From assembly GCA_963277665.1 (NCBI GenBank), contig OY728143.1, forward strand, positions 1,118,292,110 through 1,118,356,109: a stretch of DNA of 64,000 nt, in the 5' to 3' direction. This document shows positions 24,230-36,464 of this stretch, in pieces (the stretch's first letter is position 1; every line of letters starts with the position of its first letter). The stretch comes from Viscum album. Lineage: Eukaryota > Streptophyta > Magnoliopsida > Santalales > Viscaceae. The position numbers were made by a program, and so were the translations under genes. Under the pieces are notes generated by a model. That model was not told the origin of the DNA. It searched no databases and worked only from the letters and a program-made list of their open reading frames with translations.

Positions 24230-24440
24230 TCCTATAATTTTGGTATTATAGAGATTTTGTGAGTTTTCCGAGCAAAACATCCCTGTCTGGATACGAGCAG
24301 GTAGATGCGACTCTAGCACAGATGTACATAGGGGTAAAACCCGAAAACGCCGCTTTGAGCTAGACTCGAACGCAAACTGGCGCCCGACAACAGGCCTTGC
24401 TGCACTATTGGTTACGACACTCTCAGGGGATATGCTTAGG
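24230..24440 (+). other. Leader block shared with elements C and E
   Basis: Downstream of the primer site and before gag, the words AATTTTGGTA, GATGTACATAGGGGT, TTGAGCTAGACTCGA and ACACTCTCAGGGGATATGCTT occur in this order. Counterparts lie at 51910-52125 (C, plus) and 41085-41305 (E, minus). This is where retroelements often keep packaging or translation signals. The role is inferred only from position and conservation. Confidence 0.6.
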
Positions 24441-24622
24441 ATAAATCTCATTTTCTTTACAAATAATTATGAAGAGTTTATGAGTATATACTTCCTCAAA
24501 GAAAATGTTTTTATGATTATGGATTATATCCATAAATAGTTCAATTTATGTTAAGTGTTTTATAAGTATGGAATTATGTATTTTTATTCATAAACTGATC
24601 TAGTTTATGCCATTGTTTATAA

Positions 24623-25630
24623 ATGACGCCTAGTGGAAGAAATGGAAACCATATCAATGCACGCACTCAATGTAGGGATTTCCTTCCTTCTCAAGATAAA
24701 TATAGTGGATCTGGCGATGCAACTGGTGCTGATCAACTAATCACCATACTAGCACTACTCACTCAGGTTATGAATAATAACCTTACCTGTATGGTGCACC
24801 CTAATCCACAGCATGGAGGATCAATGTTAGATCTATTCATGAGGCAGAAACCACCAAAATTCAATGGGAGTACAAATCCATTAGTAGCTGAGAAATGGAT
24901 AAGTTCCCTCGAGAAAATATTTCAGGCTTTGGGAAGTAGTGAAAGGGAAAAAGTTATCATGGCAGTTTACCGCCTCACTGGAGATGATGATCAATGGTAG
25001 TCATTGATTCAAAACACGAAGGAAGATGATGAAGTATAAAATATGGAATGGAGGGAGTTAAAAGATCTGTTTTTAGCAAAAGACTTTCCTCGTGACCATC
25101 GAGTAGATATGGAAAGGCAATTTCTGAGTCTGAGACAAAAGGAGGATGAGAATATCACAAAGTATGAGGATAACTTTACAAGGTTAGCATGGTATACTGG
25201 AGATTATATACGTAACCCAAGAAGTGAGATTTATTGTTTCTTTGATGGGTTAAAACCATTTCTCAGTCAATCATTAGTCTCACAATCATTCCCATCGTAC
25301 AAAGGCATTGTCTCATGTTCTATCAAGACAAGAAAGGAATTCACTAAGACTTACGACTTTAAAGAAAACCAAAAGAAGGAGAGATATACTGATCAATATG
25401 GGAATGGAAATAAGGGGAAGAAGGTAAAGGTTGAATATCCATCCTGTGGTAAATGTGGGAAGAAACACCCCGGTACTTGTTTGAAGGGAATGAGTGTCTG
25501 TAACAAGTGTGGTGAAAAAGGCCACCAAGCTCGTGATTGCAAAGGGAAGAAGGAAGCTACCGATGTTTAGTGATACAATTTCAGGGAGATGGGACATTAT
25601 GAAAATGAATGTCCTAAGCGTCAGGGGAAC
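24623..25630 (+). pseudogene. gag: gag of element B (in frame, interrupted by stops)
   Basis: Gag encodes the particle protein. The start ATG at 24623 is the first in this frame after the leader. Recognisable parts are a low-complexity N-terminus, the PPKFNGSTNPLVAEKWISSL capsid block (about 24850-24910), and MEWRELKDLFLAKDFP and ITKYEDNFTRLAW at 25043-25190. Three zinc knuckles follow: CGKCGKKHPGTC near 25450, an intact CNKCGEKGHQARDC near 25497-25540, and a third near 25574-25615 whose first two cysteines are lost. Stops fall at 24998 (second Trp of a WW pair), 25037, 25568 and 25571. No frameshift is seen, and pol continues in the same frame. Confidence 0.9.
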
Positions 25631-28600
25631 TTACTTCAGAAAAGGCCAAGGGATCAAGTCCAAGCTTATGCTATCACTACTGCTGAGGTAGAAGCTCCAA
25701 AAGAAGTAGTGGCAGGCAATTTAATGGTTTCTTCATGTTTAGAAAATGCATTATTTGATTCTGGATCATCGCATTGTTTCATATATTCCCAGTTTTCTAA
25801 AAAAATTAGATATTTACAATTTGATTTAACAAGGGAGTTTTCAGTTAAAACTCCTAAGGGAAGTATCATTGCAACAATGTTTTGTGAATCAGTATCCATT
25901 AGAGCACATAAATGTTCTTTATATGCTGATCTCATCGTCATACCTATGATTGAGTTTGATATAATCCTTGGTATGAACTGGCTTTCGGACCATGATGCGA
26001 AGATTTATTGTAATAAGAAGGAGGTTATGATTTTTGATGATTATGATAAGGAACACCTTATCTTTAGAGTAGAATCGTCACCACCTAATTCTAATCTAGA
26101 TCCACCCCTAGTAGCTCAACTAAATTCAATTATTGAGAAGGAAGAGAATGAAATGATTGTGGGTGAGGAAATAAATGTTCAAATATAGGATATACCTGTT
26201 GTGAAAGAATATGTAGATGTGTTTCCGGAAGATTTACCTGGACATCCTCTAGAACGAGAAGTTGAGTTTTCCATTGATTTAATTCCTGGATCAAGGCCTA
26301 TATCGAAGACCCCTTATATAATGACCACTATAGAATTATTTTAACTAAAGAAACAACTAGAGGAATTTAGTAATAATTAATTTATTCTCCCTAGTGTTTC
26401 TCCATGGGGAGCCCCGCTTATTTTTGTTAAAAAGAAAGATGGATCTATGAGGTTATGTATCTACTACAAGGAGATCAATTCTATAACAATAAAGAACAAG
26501 TATCCCCTACCTCGCATTGATGATTTATTTGACCAACTGCATGAAGCTCAATACTTTTCAAATATTGACATTCGATCTGGATACCATCAGTTGTGTGTGA
26601 AGAAGGAAGACATTCCGAATACAGCATTTCGAACCAGGTATGGGCATTGCGAGTTTACAGTAATGCCTTTTGGATTGACTAATGCACCCTCTGTATCCAT
26701 GGATCCAATTAATAGAGTTTTCCAGGAATATCTCAATGAATTTTTAGTTGTATTTATTGATGATATCTTGGTATACTCCAAAATCTATGAAGATCATAAA
26801 AATCAATTGCGCATTATCCTGAAGACTCTGAGAAGACATGAATTATATGGGAAGTTTAGCAAGTGTTAATTCTGGTTTCAGGATATTTCTTTTCTTGGCT
26901 ATATTTTCTCTAAAGATGGAATCTCTGTTGATCCTTCTATGACCAAGGAAATACAAGAATGGGAAGCACCTACGAGTATAACTGAGGTACGTAGTTTTAT
27001 TGGTTTAGCAGGTTATTATCGATGTTTCGTCCAGAATTTTTCCCGGTTGGCTAACCCATTAATAAAGCTCACACGTAAAGGGGTTAAATTTGTTTGGAAA
27101 AAATAGTGTGAATAATGTTTTGAAGAACTGAAGAGAAGATTAGTCAATGCCCCTATATTGACTCTACCATCGGGGAATTATGGGTTCGTTATTTATAGTG
27201 ATGCATCGAAGAGAGGACTTGGTTGTGCCCTTATGAAAAATGATAGGGTTATTGCCTAAGCATCACGAAATTTGAACATTCATGAACAAAACTATTCTAC
27301 TCATGATCTCGAGTTAGAATCTTTGATCTTTGCTTTGAAGATATGGAGGCACTACCTCTATGGTAAAAAATGTGAGATTTATACTGATCACAAGAGTTTG
27401 AAGTATATTTTCTCACAAAAATAACTCAACATGATGCAAAGGAGATGGCTTGAATTACTCAAGGATTATGATTGTACGATAAACTACCACCTAGGGAAAG
27501 TAAACAAGGTGGAAAATGCTTTGAGCAGAAAAGATCATGGAATTTTGAACAATATGAGAATTGAAAGGGATCCAATTTTCATGGATCTAGTGAAGATGGA
27601 CATGGGAATAACCATGAAAGGTGAAACATAAATGCTTTTTCAAATGGTTTCCAAACCATCTTTATTAGAAAGGATTAAGAGTTCTCAAACCGATGATGAA
27701 GAATTTCAAAAGAAGATTAAAGCTATGGATGACAGGAGATTGAGAGACTTTGTGTATGAAGATGGAATTTTGAAATTTGGGAAGATACATTGTGTTCCCG
27801 ATATACCTGATCTAAAAAGGGAATTGTTGGATGATGCTCATAGTTCCAATTTCTCTATACACCCTGGGAGCACCAAAATGTATAGAGATTTGAAGGAACA
27901 TTTTTGGTGGGACTACATGAAGAGGGAGATTGCTGATTTTGTGTCAAGATGTATGGTTTGTCAACAAGTGAAATCTGGAAGGCAACAGACTGGAGGAGTC
28001 ATGAAACCTATTCCCATACTGGAGTGGAAATGGGACAATATTACGATGGACTTTGTCATGGGGATACCAAAGAATCCTAGAAGGAACGATGCAATAAGGG
28101 TCATTGTTGATCATCTTACCAAGTCAGCAAATTTTCTTGCTATAAATGAAGATTTACAACTTGAATGACTAGCAATACTATATATTAATGAAGATGTGAG
28201 ACTTCATGGAGTACCCCTATTGATTGTTTCTGATCATGATCCCTGTTTTACTTCAAGATTCAAGAAGAGTCTTCAGAAATCCTTGGATACTGAACTTCAT
28301 TTGAGAACTGCCTACCACCCTCAAACAGATGGAAAATCAGAATGAACTATTCAAACCTTAGAAGATATGTTGAGATCCAGCTCACTTGACTTTCAGGTTA
28401 TGTGGGGTCAATATTTACCTATGGTATAATTTTCATATAATAATAGCTTCCATTCGAGTATTCATATGGCACCATATGAAGCGTTATACGGAAAGAGATG
28501 TTGCACACCAACCTGTTGAGATGACGTTGGTGAAAGAAAACTTGTAGGCCCAGAACTTGTGGAGGAAACGATGGAAAAAGTGAAGGTAATCCAAAACCAT

Positions 28601-29089
28601 ATCAAAGCATCTCAAAGTAGACAGAAGATCTATGCCGATAATCGAAGGAAGGATTTGGAATTTCAAGTTGGTGATCATGTTTTCCTGAAGGTATCTCCAT
28701 GGAATGGAGTAATATGTTATGGTAAGAAATGTAAATTGAGTCCCAGGTACATCGGACCTTTTGAAATTCTAGAACGAATTGGGGCTGTAGCTTACCGTTT
28801 GGCAATGCCGCCAAATCTATCCAAAGTTCACGATGTGTTCCATGTATCACTATTGAGGAAATACATGCCTGACCCAATGCATGTACTCACCTATGAGGAA
28901 TTATAACTGGAACCTGATCTGTCTTATTGCGAAGAGCACGTCAAGATTCCTGATACGAGAGAACAAGTACTAAGAAACTGGACGACTCGTCTTGTAAAAG
29001 TCTTGTTGAGAAACCATAAGATAGAAGAGGCAATGCGGAAACACGAGGAAATTATGATGAAGAACCACCCGAGTCTTTTCATGCGGTAG
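25631..29089 (+). pseudogene. pol: pol of element B (PR-RT-RNaseH-IN-chromodomain, in frame with stops)
   Basis: The protease has ALFDSGSSHCFI near 25750 and FDIILGMNWL near 25958. RT (about 26230-26870) keeps [48 protein letters not shown] and an intact [10 protein letters not shown] box near 26752. RNaseH has VIYSDASKRGLGC near 27190 and [20 protein letters not shown] near 27300. Integrase has HSSNFSIHPGSTKMY, CMVCQQVK, MDFVMGIP near 28047, VSDHDPCFTSRF near 28226 and a HPQTDGKSE block near 28317. After VFHVSLLRKY (28840) comes the chromodomain-like LVKVLLRNHKIEEAM (28990-29035); the Trp usual in ATWE is replaced. About 14 internal stops, no frameshift. The last stop, 29087, may be the natural end. 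Confidence 0.92.
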
Positions 29090-29120
29090 TATTCTAGAAA
29101 TTTCGAGGATGAAATTATTT

Positions 29121-29134
29121 GAAGGAGTGGATAA
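29121..29134 (+). other. Polypurine tract of element B
   Basis: GAAGGAGTGGATAA lies directly before the 3' LTR. Confidence 0.8.
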
Positions 29135-30501
29135 TGTAACACCCCAAGCTTCTACGGTACGCTTCTCTTTGAATAATGCAATAGCGTGTGTTGTACGCAA
29201 CATCTAGTTCTAACACACCACAACCAATCAAACTAGCCGTTATGAATAGTAATACTGACCTTTTGAAATTATAAATTTTATTTTTCCAAATGGACTTCAT
29301 TTTTGGATTCAGAATATCGAAATTAGCCTAGCGTGAATTTGTGGTATTTTTCTGAAAAACTACATTTTTTGATAAATAGTGAAACCACTAAGTGGTAGTT
29401 AAAAAAATGATTTTTTCATAAAACATAATTTTACAACTTCTGTGAGTGTAATTTTGAAAATCTGAGAGACACAGTTAATATCAAGGAGTAAAATGTGGTT
29501 CAATGAGATGAAAATAATTTTTGGTGAATAGTAACTTTTTACTTTTATTTACCACGGTTAAAAGTAAATAGCGTAATTAAGGGTAAAAATGATATTAATA
29601 TTACCCTAACACATGTCCTAATTCTATTGGACAAGTTTATCTCGACCAAAAACAACATTAGGAATAATATATTATCATTTAGGTCCACTTGGAGTAGATT
29701 AGGACATTTATTATTATTTAATTCAAAGAAGAGTTAAAAGAGTTAAAATCAATGTTTATTTACTAATACATTTTTAATATAGGGTTAAACATAAGATAAA
29801 TTAGATTATAAATATTCATTAGAAATATAAAAAGTTTCCTAAATAATGATATTTTATTTATAATTTTTAGACATTAAATAATTTAATTTATTTATGACAC
29901 AATGATGATGCAGTAATTACCATAGTAGTAAACAATTAAAATAATTGATATTATAAATACCCAAATAAATATAATTTGATACTTTATTTGAATTTAACTA
30001 ATTTTCTAGGTTAATATGACATGTTATAAATGATTTAATTAACTTTTTTTGAAGTAATCATTCCGTTATGATTTTTACAAAAATCAATTTTCCAAATAGT
30101 GTCAAAATTGACATAAAGGAGTTTTTAAAACAAATATTATATTTTTAATTGATATTCAATTCATAAAAATCTAAGGTTCATCCAAGAGGCTTATATCAGG
30201 ATAGGTGTATCATTAAGTGACCACTTGGGGGTCTCTTTGAGGTATATTACAAGTTTATTAACTATATAATATAAAAATACAAAGTGACATGGTAAGTGTC
30301 AAACTAATTAACTAAGAGTTAAAACTAAAATATAAGGTTAATATAATGACCCAAACCTGTCTAAATTCTATTTATTGAGTGGGTTTCGACCCATACCCAC
30401 CTTAACCTTTAAATAATCCACTTTTGAGCCATTAGAAACCGAATATGAATTTATTATAAAATAATATTTCTAGCTTTTCCAAAGGTTCCCCTCACCCCTC
30501 T

Positions 30502-30510
30502 TATAAAAGG
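30502..30510 (+). promoter_or_regulatory. TATA box in 3' LTR of element B
   Basis: TATAAAAGG in the same context as at 21921. From this copy transcription would run out of the element into the interrupted LTR of element D. Confidence 0.65.
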
Positions 30511-30849
30511 GCACTCCCCCTTCTCATTAATTCACACATTCAAAGCCTTTAGGTTCGGACAACCCCTGTCCAAATACTCTCTCAACTTCCCTCACTACAA
30601 CCTAGATGCCTTAGATCAGAAATCAAACCTAATGAGCCCTTTTGATCAAATCAAATGGAAAAACCCGAAGAAGAGGTAATGTTTTCACCACCCTTTTTCA
30701 AATTCATTTCTTCTTCAACTTCTTCTTTCCTTTGTTATTATCATTCTAAAATAATGAATCTAGTATCTCCTATATACTTTAATATTATTATAAATATGGT
30801 ACAACCATATTCAGTATTCTATCCATCCTTTGAATGACATGTCACCATA

Positions 30850-31080
30850 CGTGCGTATGTACGGCTTACCGTCTCCACGTCATGGTGTAATTGTTATTCA
30901 ATATATTATTTTTTGGATGGGTATAATAATGATTTTTAATTCATGTAAATAATAAATATAACATGATAATGATTCTTTATATATGATATAATATCCAATT
31001 ATATATTATTTTAATATCAAAAGAATGATAGTGTCGCTCGTGCGTACGTACGGACTACCGTCTCGACGAACGCGAGGAGA
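30850..31080. repeat. Two CpG-rich CGTGCGTAYGTACGG motifs, 189 bp apart (B 3' LTR)
   Basis: Copies begin at 30850 (one change, CGTATG) and 31039 (perfect). Spacing is identical to the 5' LTR. Confidence 0.8.
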
Positions 31081-32695
31081 TTCATTCTCCATCGTATCCA
31101 TTCAAGTATAATTATCATTAGATGATTTAAAAATAATGTTTAGGTAATTTATATCATTCTTGATATGAATAAGATACAACCTATCCATGAAAAATATGGC
31201 TTACATAACAAAACATATAAAAGAAAACGAGTAAGTTAACACACGAAACGATTATAATACTAAGATATAATTAACAAAGCAATGTTAAAAGATAATATAT
31301 GATAATATAATAATGTATATGATTCTTGTATAATTTAATAAAAATTATTTCACCATTATACAGGAGGTTAACCTACCCCCAACCAAGGAAAAGTACAAGG
31401 TAATGGTTTATTTTGCAATCTCTTCATTATCCGAGGTTGTTTATACGTAATAATCTACTGGGACTTCTTTATCATCCACATCCATGTTTCTTAAAAATGT
31501 ATTTCAAATTTTTTTTACTATTTACTAGAATATTGGTTAAAGTAATTTATACCCTTGTTGACTTTTATAATTGGTTTATAAATGAATATTTCCGTCATTT
31601 TCCAAACAAGGTCCTTTTTAACCTTTTCGACAGAATTAAGGTAGGAATGTTTTTTAACTTATACGGCGGGTGCGGCTATTTTAGGCCGTTATAAAATCTT
31701 TGAAGCTTTCCTTACAAGATTATAAGAAAATTTTCAAAGTAAATGTTTTATTTTATAATTATGTGACTCTTAAATGATTTCAAAATAGAAAGAGATATTT
31801 ATCTTAAAAGAGTTTTGATTTCATCTATGTCAACATCCTTTGATGGATTTTAAGTTTATTTGGAGTTGATTTATTATGATACAAAACTTCCATATTGTAT
31901 TGATAGTTTTGTGATATGTTTGAGTGTGGATGTGTTATTGTTATACCATTTAAGTTTTATGAAGAAAGTATTGACATTTCGTATGCTAGTTTTAATACGA
32001 ATGTTTATGTTATGTTTAAACCTATTCAAATGTGGAATGCATTGGACTTAATAAATGACGAGTGGAGCCTGCTATAGCTCCTCGATGCATCGGTAGGTCT
32101 CTTGAGACAAACTAGTGTCTTGGCTCAAGGACTTGAAAAAATATTATTTGTAGTCTTGGCACGAGGCCTTGGCTATGTGGTTATGATAGTCTGGCATTAT
32201 GCATTCCATCTTTATGAAAGTGGTTATTGATATTTCATGTGATTATTCGATTAGTAGAATATCCATGTGAATAAGTAAATAACATTATTTCATTTTATTT
32301 TTTCCATACTATGTTGAAGTTTATGTTTAAAAGGCTTTTGTTTCAGTGATACATTGCCTTAAATGTTTATTCTTATTTATAAAAGTTTCCGCAATATTGT
32401 TATCCTTACTAGGAATTTGAGATCACCCCTTTTCTCTGTTTTATTTTTTCCAGGATATGAAGAAGTAAATTATGAATGACCTACAGTGATAGTATGAGGG
32501 GATAAGATTTTGGACTATGGAGACTATGTTGTTGTAGTTTTCATTTTTATTATGTAATGTAAAACTTTATGAATATATCTATTGTTTCCAAGGCTACTAA
32601 ACGAATCGCTCTTTCGAGATGTGATCTTTCTTGTAATCATGCCAATTTTATGTAATAATGCATCGACTCTGGGTAACTGGGGCCGGGGCGTTACA

Positions 32696-32700
32696 CCGGT
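32696..32700. repeat. Target-site duplication, right copy (element B)
   Basis: CCGGT, identical to 20547-20551. Confidence 0.95.
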
Positions 32701-35335
32701 TTTCCACATGGACTCAAGAACAACTCCATGTATGCTAGAGGATGCCTACTAGTGGCGATGATCAATGTTATTACAGTGGGGAGATTATGCCCCCATTTAT
32801 CTAAGTGGGACAGAATGGTGAATAATATATTAATCAATGGAAACAGTACAATGGGGAAAAAATAATTAAATCATCAAGATAATAAATCCATAAATAACAC
32901 TAAACAATATCATGTACAAAAATGACGATTTCATGAGTATTCAAATATGGGGAGCAGGAATACAATAATAAATGATATAAAATAGCTTTCAAAACATCCA
33001 AAACGTTAAACGACAATTGTATTGAAAAAACTAGATCTTTCATATTCTCCCACACTACAAGATAGTATATAAATCAATCATCCATATTTGGACACATCCC
33101 ATTATCTATTGCTACATCCATTAAGTCCATCCAGGTACCAAACAGCAGCCCGAACAAGGTGTGAGTATAACTCAATAGGCTAACACTAATGGTGTCTAAT
33201 ATATCTAACATATGAATATAAAATTAATTATTTAGAGGTTTAATAAATGAATACAACAATGTAGAAAAACCATGTAGGTATTAGGCTCTTTATAGGATAC
33301 ATGTATTACAGTATCAACTTTTTCTTTAAGCTATAAGTTTTCATAGAATTTTACATTATATAAATAATGTCGGGACCATACATCTATAACCATATAGTAA
33401 ATGTATATTGAAAATTATATATGGTTACACATGTTATCTAGAATTTAATTCCTAGAAATTTAGGGTAATACAAGGGGGTGTACCATTGTAATTTTAACCC
33501 ATGGGGTTCTTACCCAATCCCTAGGAACTTCTCTTATGTAGCCTTAGTGATAGACTTGATTAGAGCCTGATGAGATAATCCAAGTTGTATTGTCATTGAT
33601 AAGTTCAATCCAAAGATTTAATCCATGGAATTCGATTTATTTCAAGAATAGAAGTGAACCATAACTTCTATTCTAAGGAATTCACATATATAAGACATTG
33701 AACAAACACCTGTGTGGTATTTGAATTAGTAGTCACATTAATGAATCAGTTGGTTCAAAATAATCCCATTAGAGGAATTTTACATTTTAAATCCATTTAT
33801 TGTCCATGTGTTTCCACAACATTAATGTGATCTAGTTCTATATCCATAGTCTATCATTATGTTGTTTTATATGTCCTTTGTTCACATCCAAGGAATTATA
33901 AAATAGAATCCACATGTTTCGCATGGCATAATATAATAAATGGTCAAGGTCATTTGAATTAATTTCGATATTTCTTATGATCCCATCCAAATAATTTTGA
34001 ATTAGAATCCAAATATTATACAAGGAATAATATAATAAATGGTCAAAGCTATGTGAGTCATCCAATCCATTTAAAATCCATCTTAATCTAATTATTAATT
34101 TTATTCTAAAGCGATAACCCATAAATATTTTTAATAGGACGTCAAGGGTTCATGTGGAATGGTCTTACAATTCAATTTTTATTTAAAATAACTTCATATA
34201 ATCATTTCATTACCAAAAGGAAAAAACACACCTCAAATGTGGCTTAAAGATAAGGAAATAACTATTGTCAAATGAAATTTAATTGAACCCTCCAAAAGGT
34301 GGTGGTTTGGGATGAGTTAATTAGCCTCCAACCATGTGAAATGTTATTATTGAAAATCTAAGTCAATTACTATAATTATATTTATGGTATGTTATTTTTT
34401 AGAGGAAACACATGGAGGGATAGGTGTATGATAGAATAATGTATTATATAAGCAACTATAATTTTAAGATAAAGTTTGATACCCACAAATTTAGTTAGGT
34501 AGAAGACTCATAAACCAGTACTGACCTCTAATTTGGTTTGGAATGAGTTAAATTAGTGAAACTAAAAAACTCCTTAAAAATTGGGTAAATGATATCAAAT
34601 GGGACTAACATCAAGGATAGAGAAACAATATAACAAAAAAAACAAAGTGTAATCGTATAATTCTTGATGGTGATCTAACATAACTGATGGTGTTCGATTA
34701 TGAGCTCCAATATAGGAGATCTAATATATCCAAGTAGGAGGATAGGTAACCTCTAACATAGGGGGATCTTCTTTATTTTTGAGGGAATACAAAAATAGAA
34801 GTGGTGTTAAATCCTTAGAGGAAAAAAGTCTAAAATTCCATGTTTTTTAAGGTGTGTATATATTGGCCACATGGTTTTCCAAACCATGTTCCAACTGTGT
34901 GTGGAAAACTACCCATTAAAAATCCACTTACCATCTCCATCAACACATTTAGATAAACCATGTGAAAATCGGGTCATTTCCACTTTCCCATGACCCCCAT
35001 ACCCACTGTCTAGGTGCATGGTTATAAAATCTGTGCACAAATTATACCTGATATTTCTATAATTTGTTTCAAGTCATTAATTTCCATAAATACACTATGA
35101 CATGAATTGAATACCCATTCTCCTCCCTTTCATGGTTACCCTATTGAGCTCTGTGGTTAACAATAACTATGATCTAACCCCGCACAATTTCTCATTTCAT
35201 GAAAAACCTAAACTCTATACCCCGAATGAAGATAGAATACTCCCTAAAACTCCCTTAAAACTAGGAAGAAGATTTATTAAAGTAATAAATTTATTTTTAC
35301 TAAAATAAGGTTATTTTTGCCTCATGATAAAAATA
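32701..35335 (-). mobile_element. LTR of element D, main part
   Basis: The left part resembles the R/U5 of G's LTR: the ATGCCCCCATTTATCTAAGTG block near 32788 matches the CTCATTTATCAAAGTG region near 1030. The block around CCCGAACAAGGTGTGAG near 33150 matches CCCAAACAGGGTGTGA near 1404. The right limit (minus-strand start) is a guess near 35335, just beyond the end of the decayed pol reading; I see no clean TG end or polypurine tract. It contains a 99-bp tandem duplication. Confidence 0.6.
33890..34075. repeat. Tandem duplication, 99-bp offset, in the element D LTR
   Basis: The block with TAGAATCCACATG...ATATAATAAATGGTCAA (core at 33931) recurs with the core at 34030. It is absent from the corresponding part of G's LTR as far as I can see. 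Confidence 0.65.
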
Positions 35336-35365
35336 GTGATCACATAACTACACCACCATATAAAA

Positions 35366-35619
35366 ACTCATCCGCAAGTTTCCCAAGGGGTTGTTGATCT
35401 ACATCAAATAATAAATATTCCCACTAAGTAAGTATATTGTAATCTCACTCATTGGTCTAATAATATACATTTTTATTATTCCAAAACCCTCAAACTAGAG
35501 GGACCTACCTTTCATGAATAGAATTCACACAAATAAAAACTATATAAACTGAATGATTCGAAAAAGGAATCATCATTCTCAAACTCAACTTCCCTCGGAT
35601 CAAAATCCGTAGATTGGTT
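35366..35619 (-). pseudogene. pol: Element D pol, C-terminal piece (end of IN, chromodomain-like)
   Basis: Reading the minus strand leftwards from the insertion site of E gives YNQSTDFDPREVEFEND. This aligns with the segment after the VFHVSQL motif of integrase in A (YNHDPSHGLNWEELEIEPD). A worn ILLDQ..VRLQ...LVGIFII...TTPWE reading follows, matching the layout of the Tekay chromodomain (ILD..EKVLR...LVKVLW...EATWE). It is interrupted by stops. The reading before E (45415 onwards) ends in HDILYVPQLYHY, so the two pieces are one gene split by E. Confidence 0.65.
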
Positions 35620-35624
35620 ATACT
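35620..35624. repeat. Target-site duplication, left copy (element E)
   Basis: ATACT here and ATAAT at 45410-45414 (4/5). This placement makes the split integrase reading continue without loss. Confidence 0.5.
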
Positions 35625-36254
35625 GATGAAAATAACAACCCGAGCTTCTCAAACATGGATATTAGATCATTTCTGTTGAATATTCATTACATTTCATAAA
35701 CACATGCCTATAGACTATAATAGTTTAGTTCCTTTGGTAACATAACACACAACATTATAATCTGGTTAATGATCTTCTATGATCCTCATAAATATCTCAC
35801 CATTTAGTACCCTTCATATACATAGCCTTCATAAAACCAATGTTCATAAGCTGGGGAAGGGAAAACTAATAAAGGGTGAGCACATATGATTAGTAACGTT
35901 AAAAATAAGAGATATAAATATATAATTATAAGAAATGATAAGATAAGAATATGAATATGGTATAATGAACAAAACATACAATGCTCATACCCAACATGTC
36001 GCAGATCATAAACATGAGTCATGGCATAATGATTTGGAGTTACTAAGACTCACATCATTAGGGAATCATGAGAGTTGATCCATGAGAGCATAAAATTGGA
36101 ATAAAACATATATTCTTGGAATACACATAAATTTATACCATTGTTAGTATGTCTAAATAGAAATAGGTTTTCTCAATAAGGTATGACATGAAACTAGGTC
36201 CATGTATAACATTATGGGAATACATGACTTGTCAATGCATAACATTGTAAACAT

Positions 36255-36370
36255 GTAATAAGGTTGACATGGAACACTGTGGACATGTAATTAGGTTCAC
36301 ACATAAAATTTTCAACATGTAATCAGGTTCACACATAATATTTTGAGCATGTATTCAGTTTCATGCATAA
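36255..36370 (-). repeat. 32-bp tandem repeat in E 3' LTR
   Basis: Units of the type AGGTTCACACATAACATTTT begin near 36261, 36293, 36325 and 36357, exactly 32 bases apart, each followed by an ACATGTAAT-like block. The array has a counterpart in the other LTR near 42030-42140. Confidence 0.8.
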
Positions 36371-36464
36371 TATCATTGAATTCAAGGTTCACTTCCAATA
36401 CCATCATAACGGAACAATTACCTTAAAAGACATGATTCATTAATTATTCTTGATTTATATTACT

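Larger units (their letters stand above)
20552..32695 (+). mobile_element. Element B: full-length Ty3/gypsy chromovirus, single-frame gag-pol with stops
   Basis: A 12.1-kb element with TGTAAC...TTACA (5' copy TTATA) LTRs of 3,570 and 3,561 bp, initiator-Met primer site, gag-pol, polypurine tract and an exact 5-bp duplication. It is the best preserved element here. In about 145 aligned bases at the LTR start I count roughly 13 differences, around 9%. The gag-pol reading stays in one frame, broken by about 18 stops and no frameshift that I can find. It inserted into the LTR of element D. The C-terminal LVKVLLRNHKIEEAM reading resembles a Tekay-type chromodomain. Confidence 0.95.
29135..32695 (+). 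mobile_element. 3' LTR of element B (3,561 bp)
   Basis: It starts TGTAACACCCC and ends GCGTTACA, followed by the CCGGT duplication. Near its start it keeps CG where the 5' LTR has TA, CA or TG (for example CTACGGTACG against CTATAGTACG). It keeps the TATA box and both CpG-rich motifs (30850 and 31039, again 189 bases apart). Confidence 0.95.

Noticed and set aside
24140..24451. 103-codon minus-strand ORF
   Set aside because: It lies antisense in the leader of element B, across the conserved leader block, and has no recognisable domain.
25313..25941. Minus-strand ORFs under gag and protease of element B
   Set aside because: They are shadows of the real plus-strand reading, which has zinc knuckles and a protease motif.
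24623..29089. Alternative genetic code for the in-frame stops of element B
   Set aside because: All three stop codons occur, several at places where the family has different residues, and neighbouring elements show ordinary decay. Mutation explains it.
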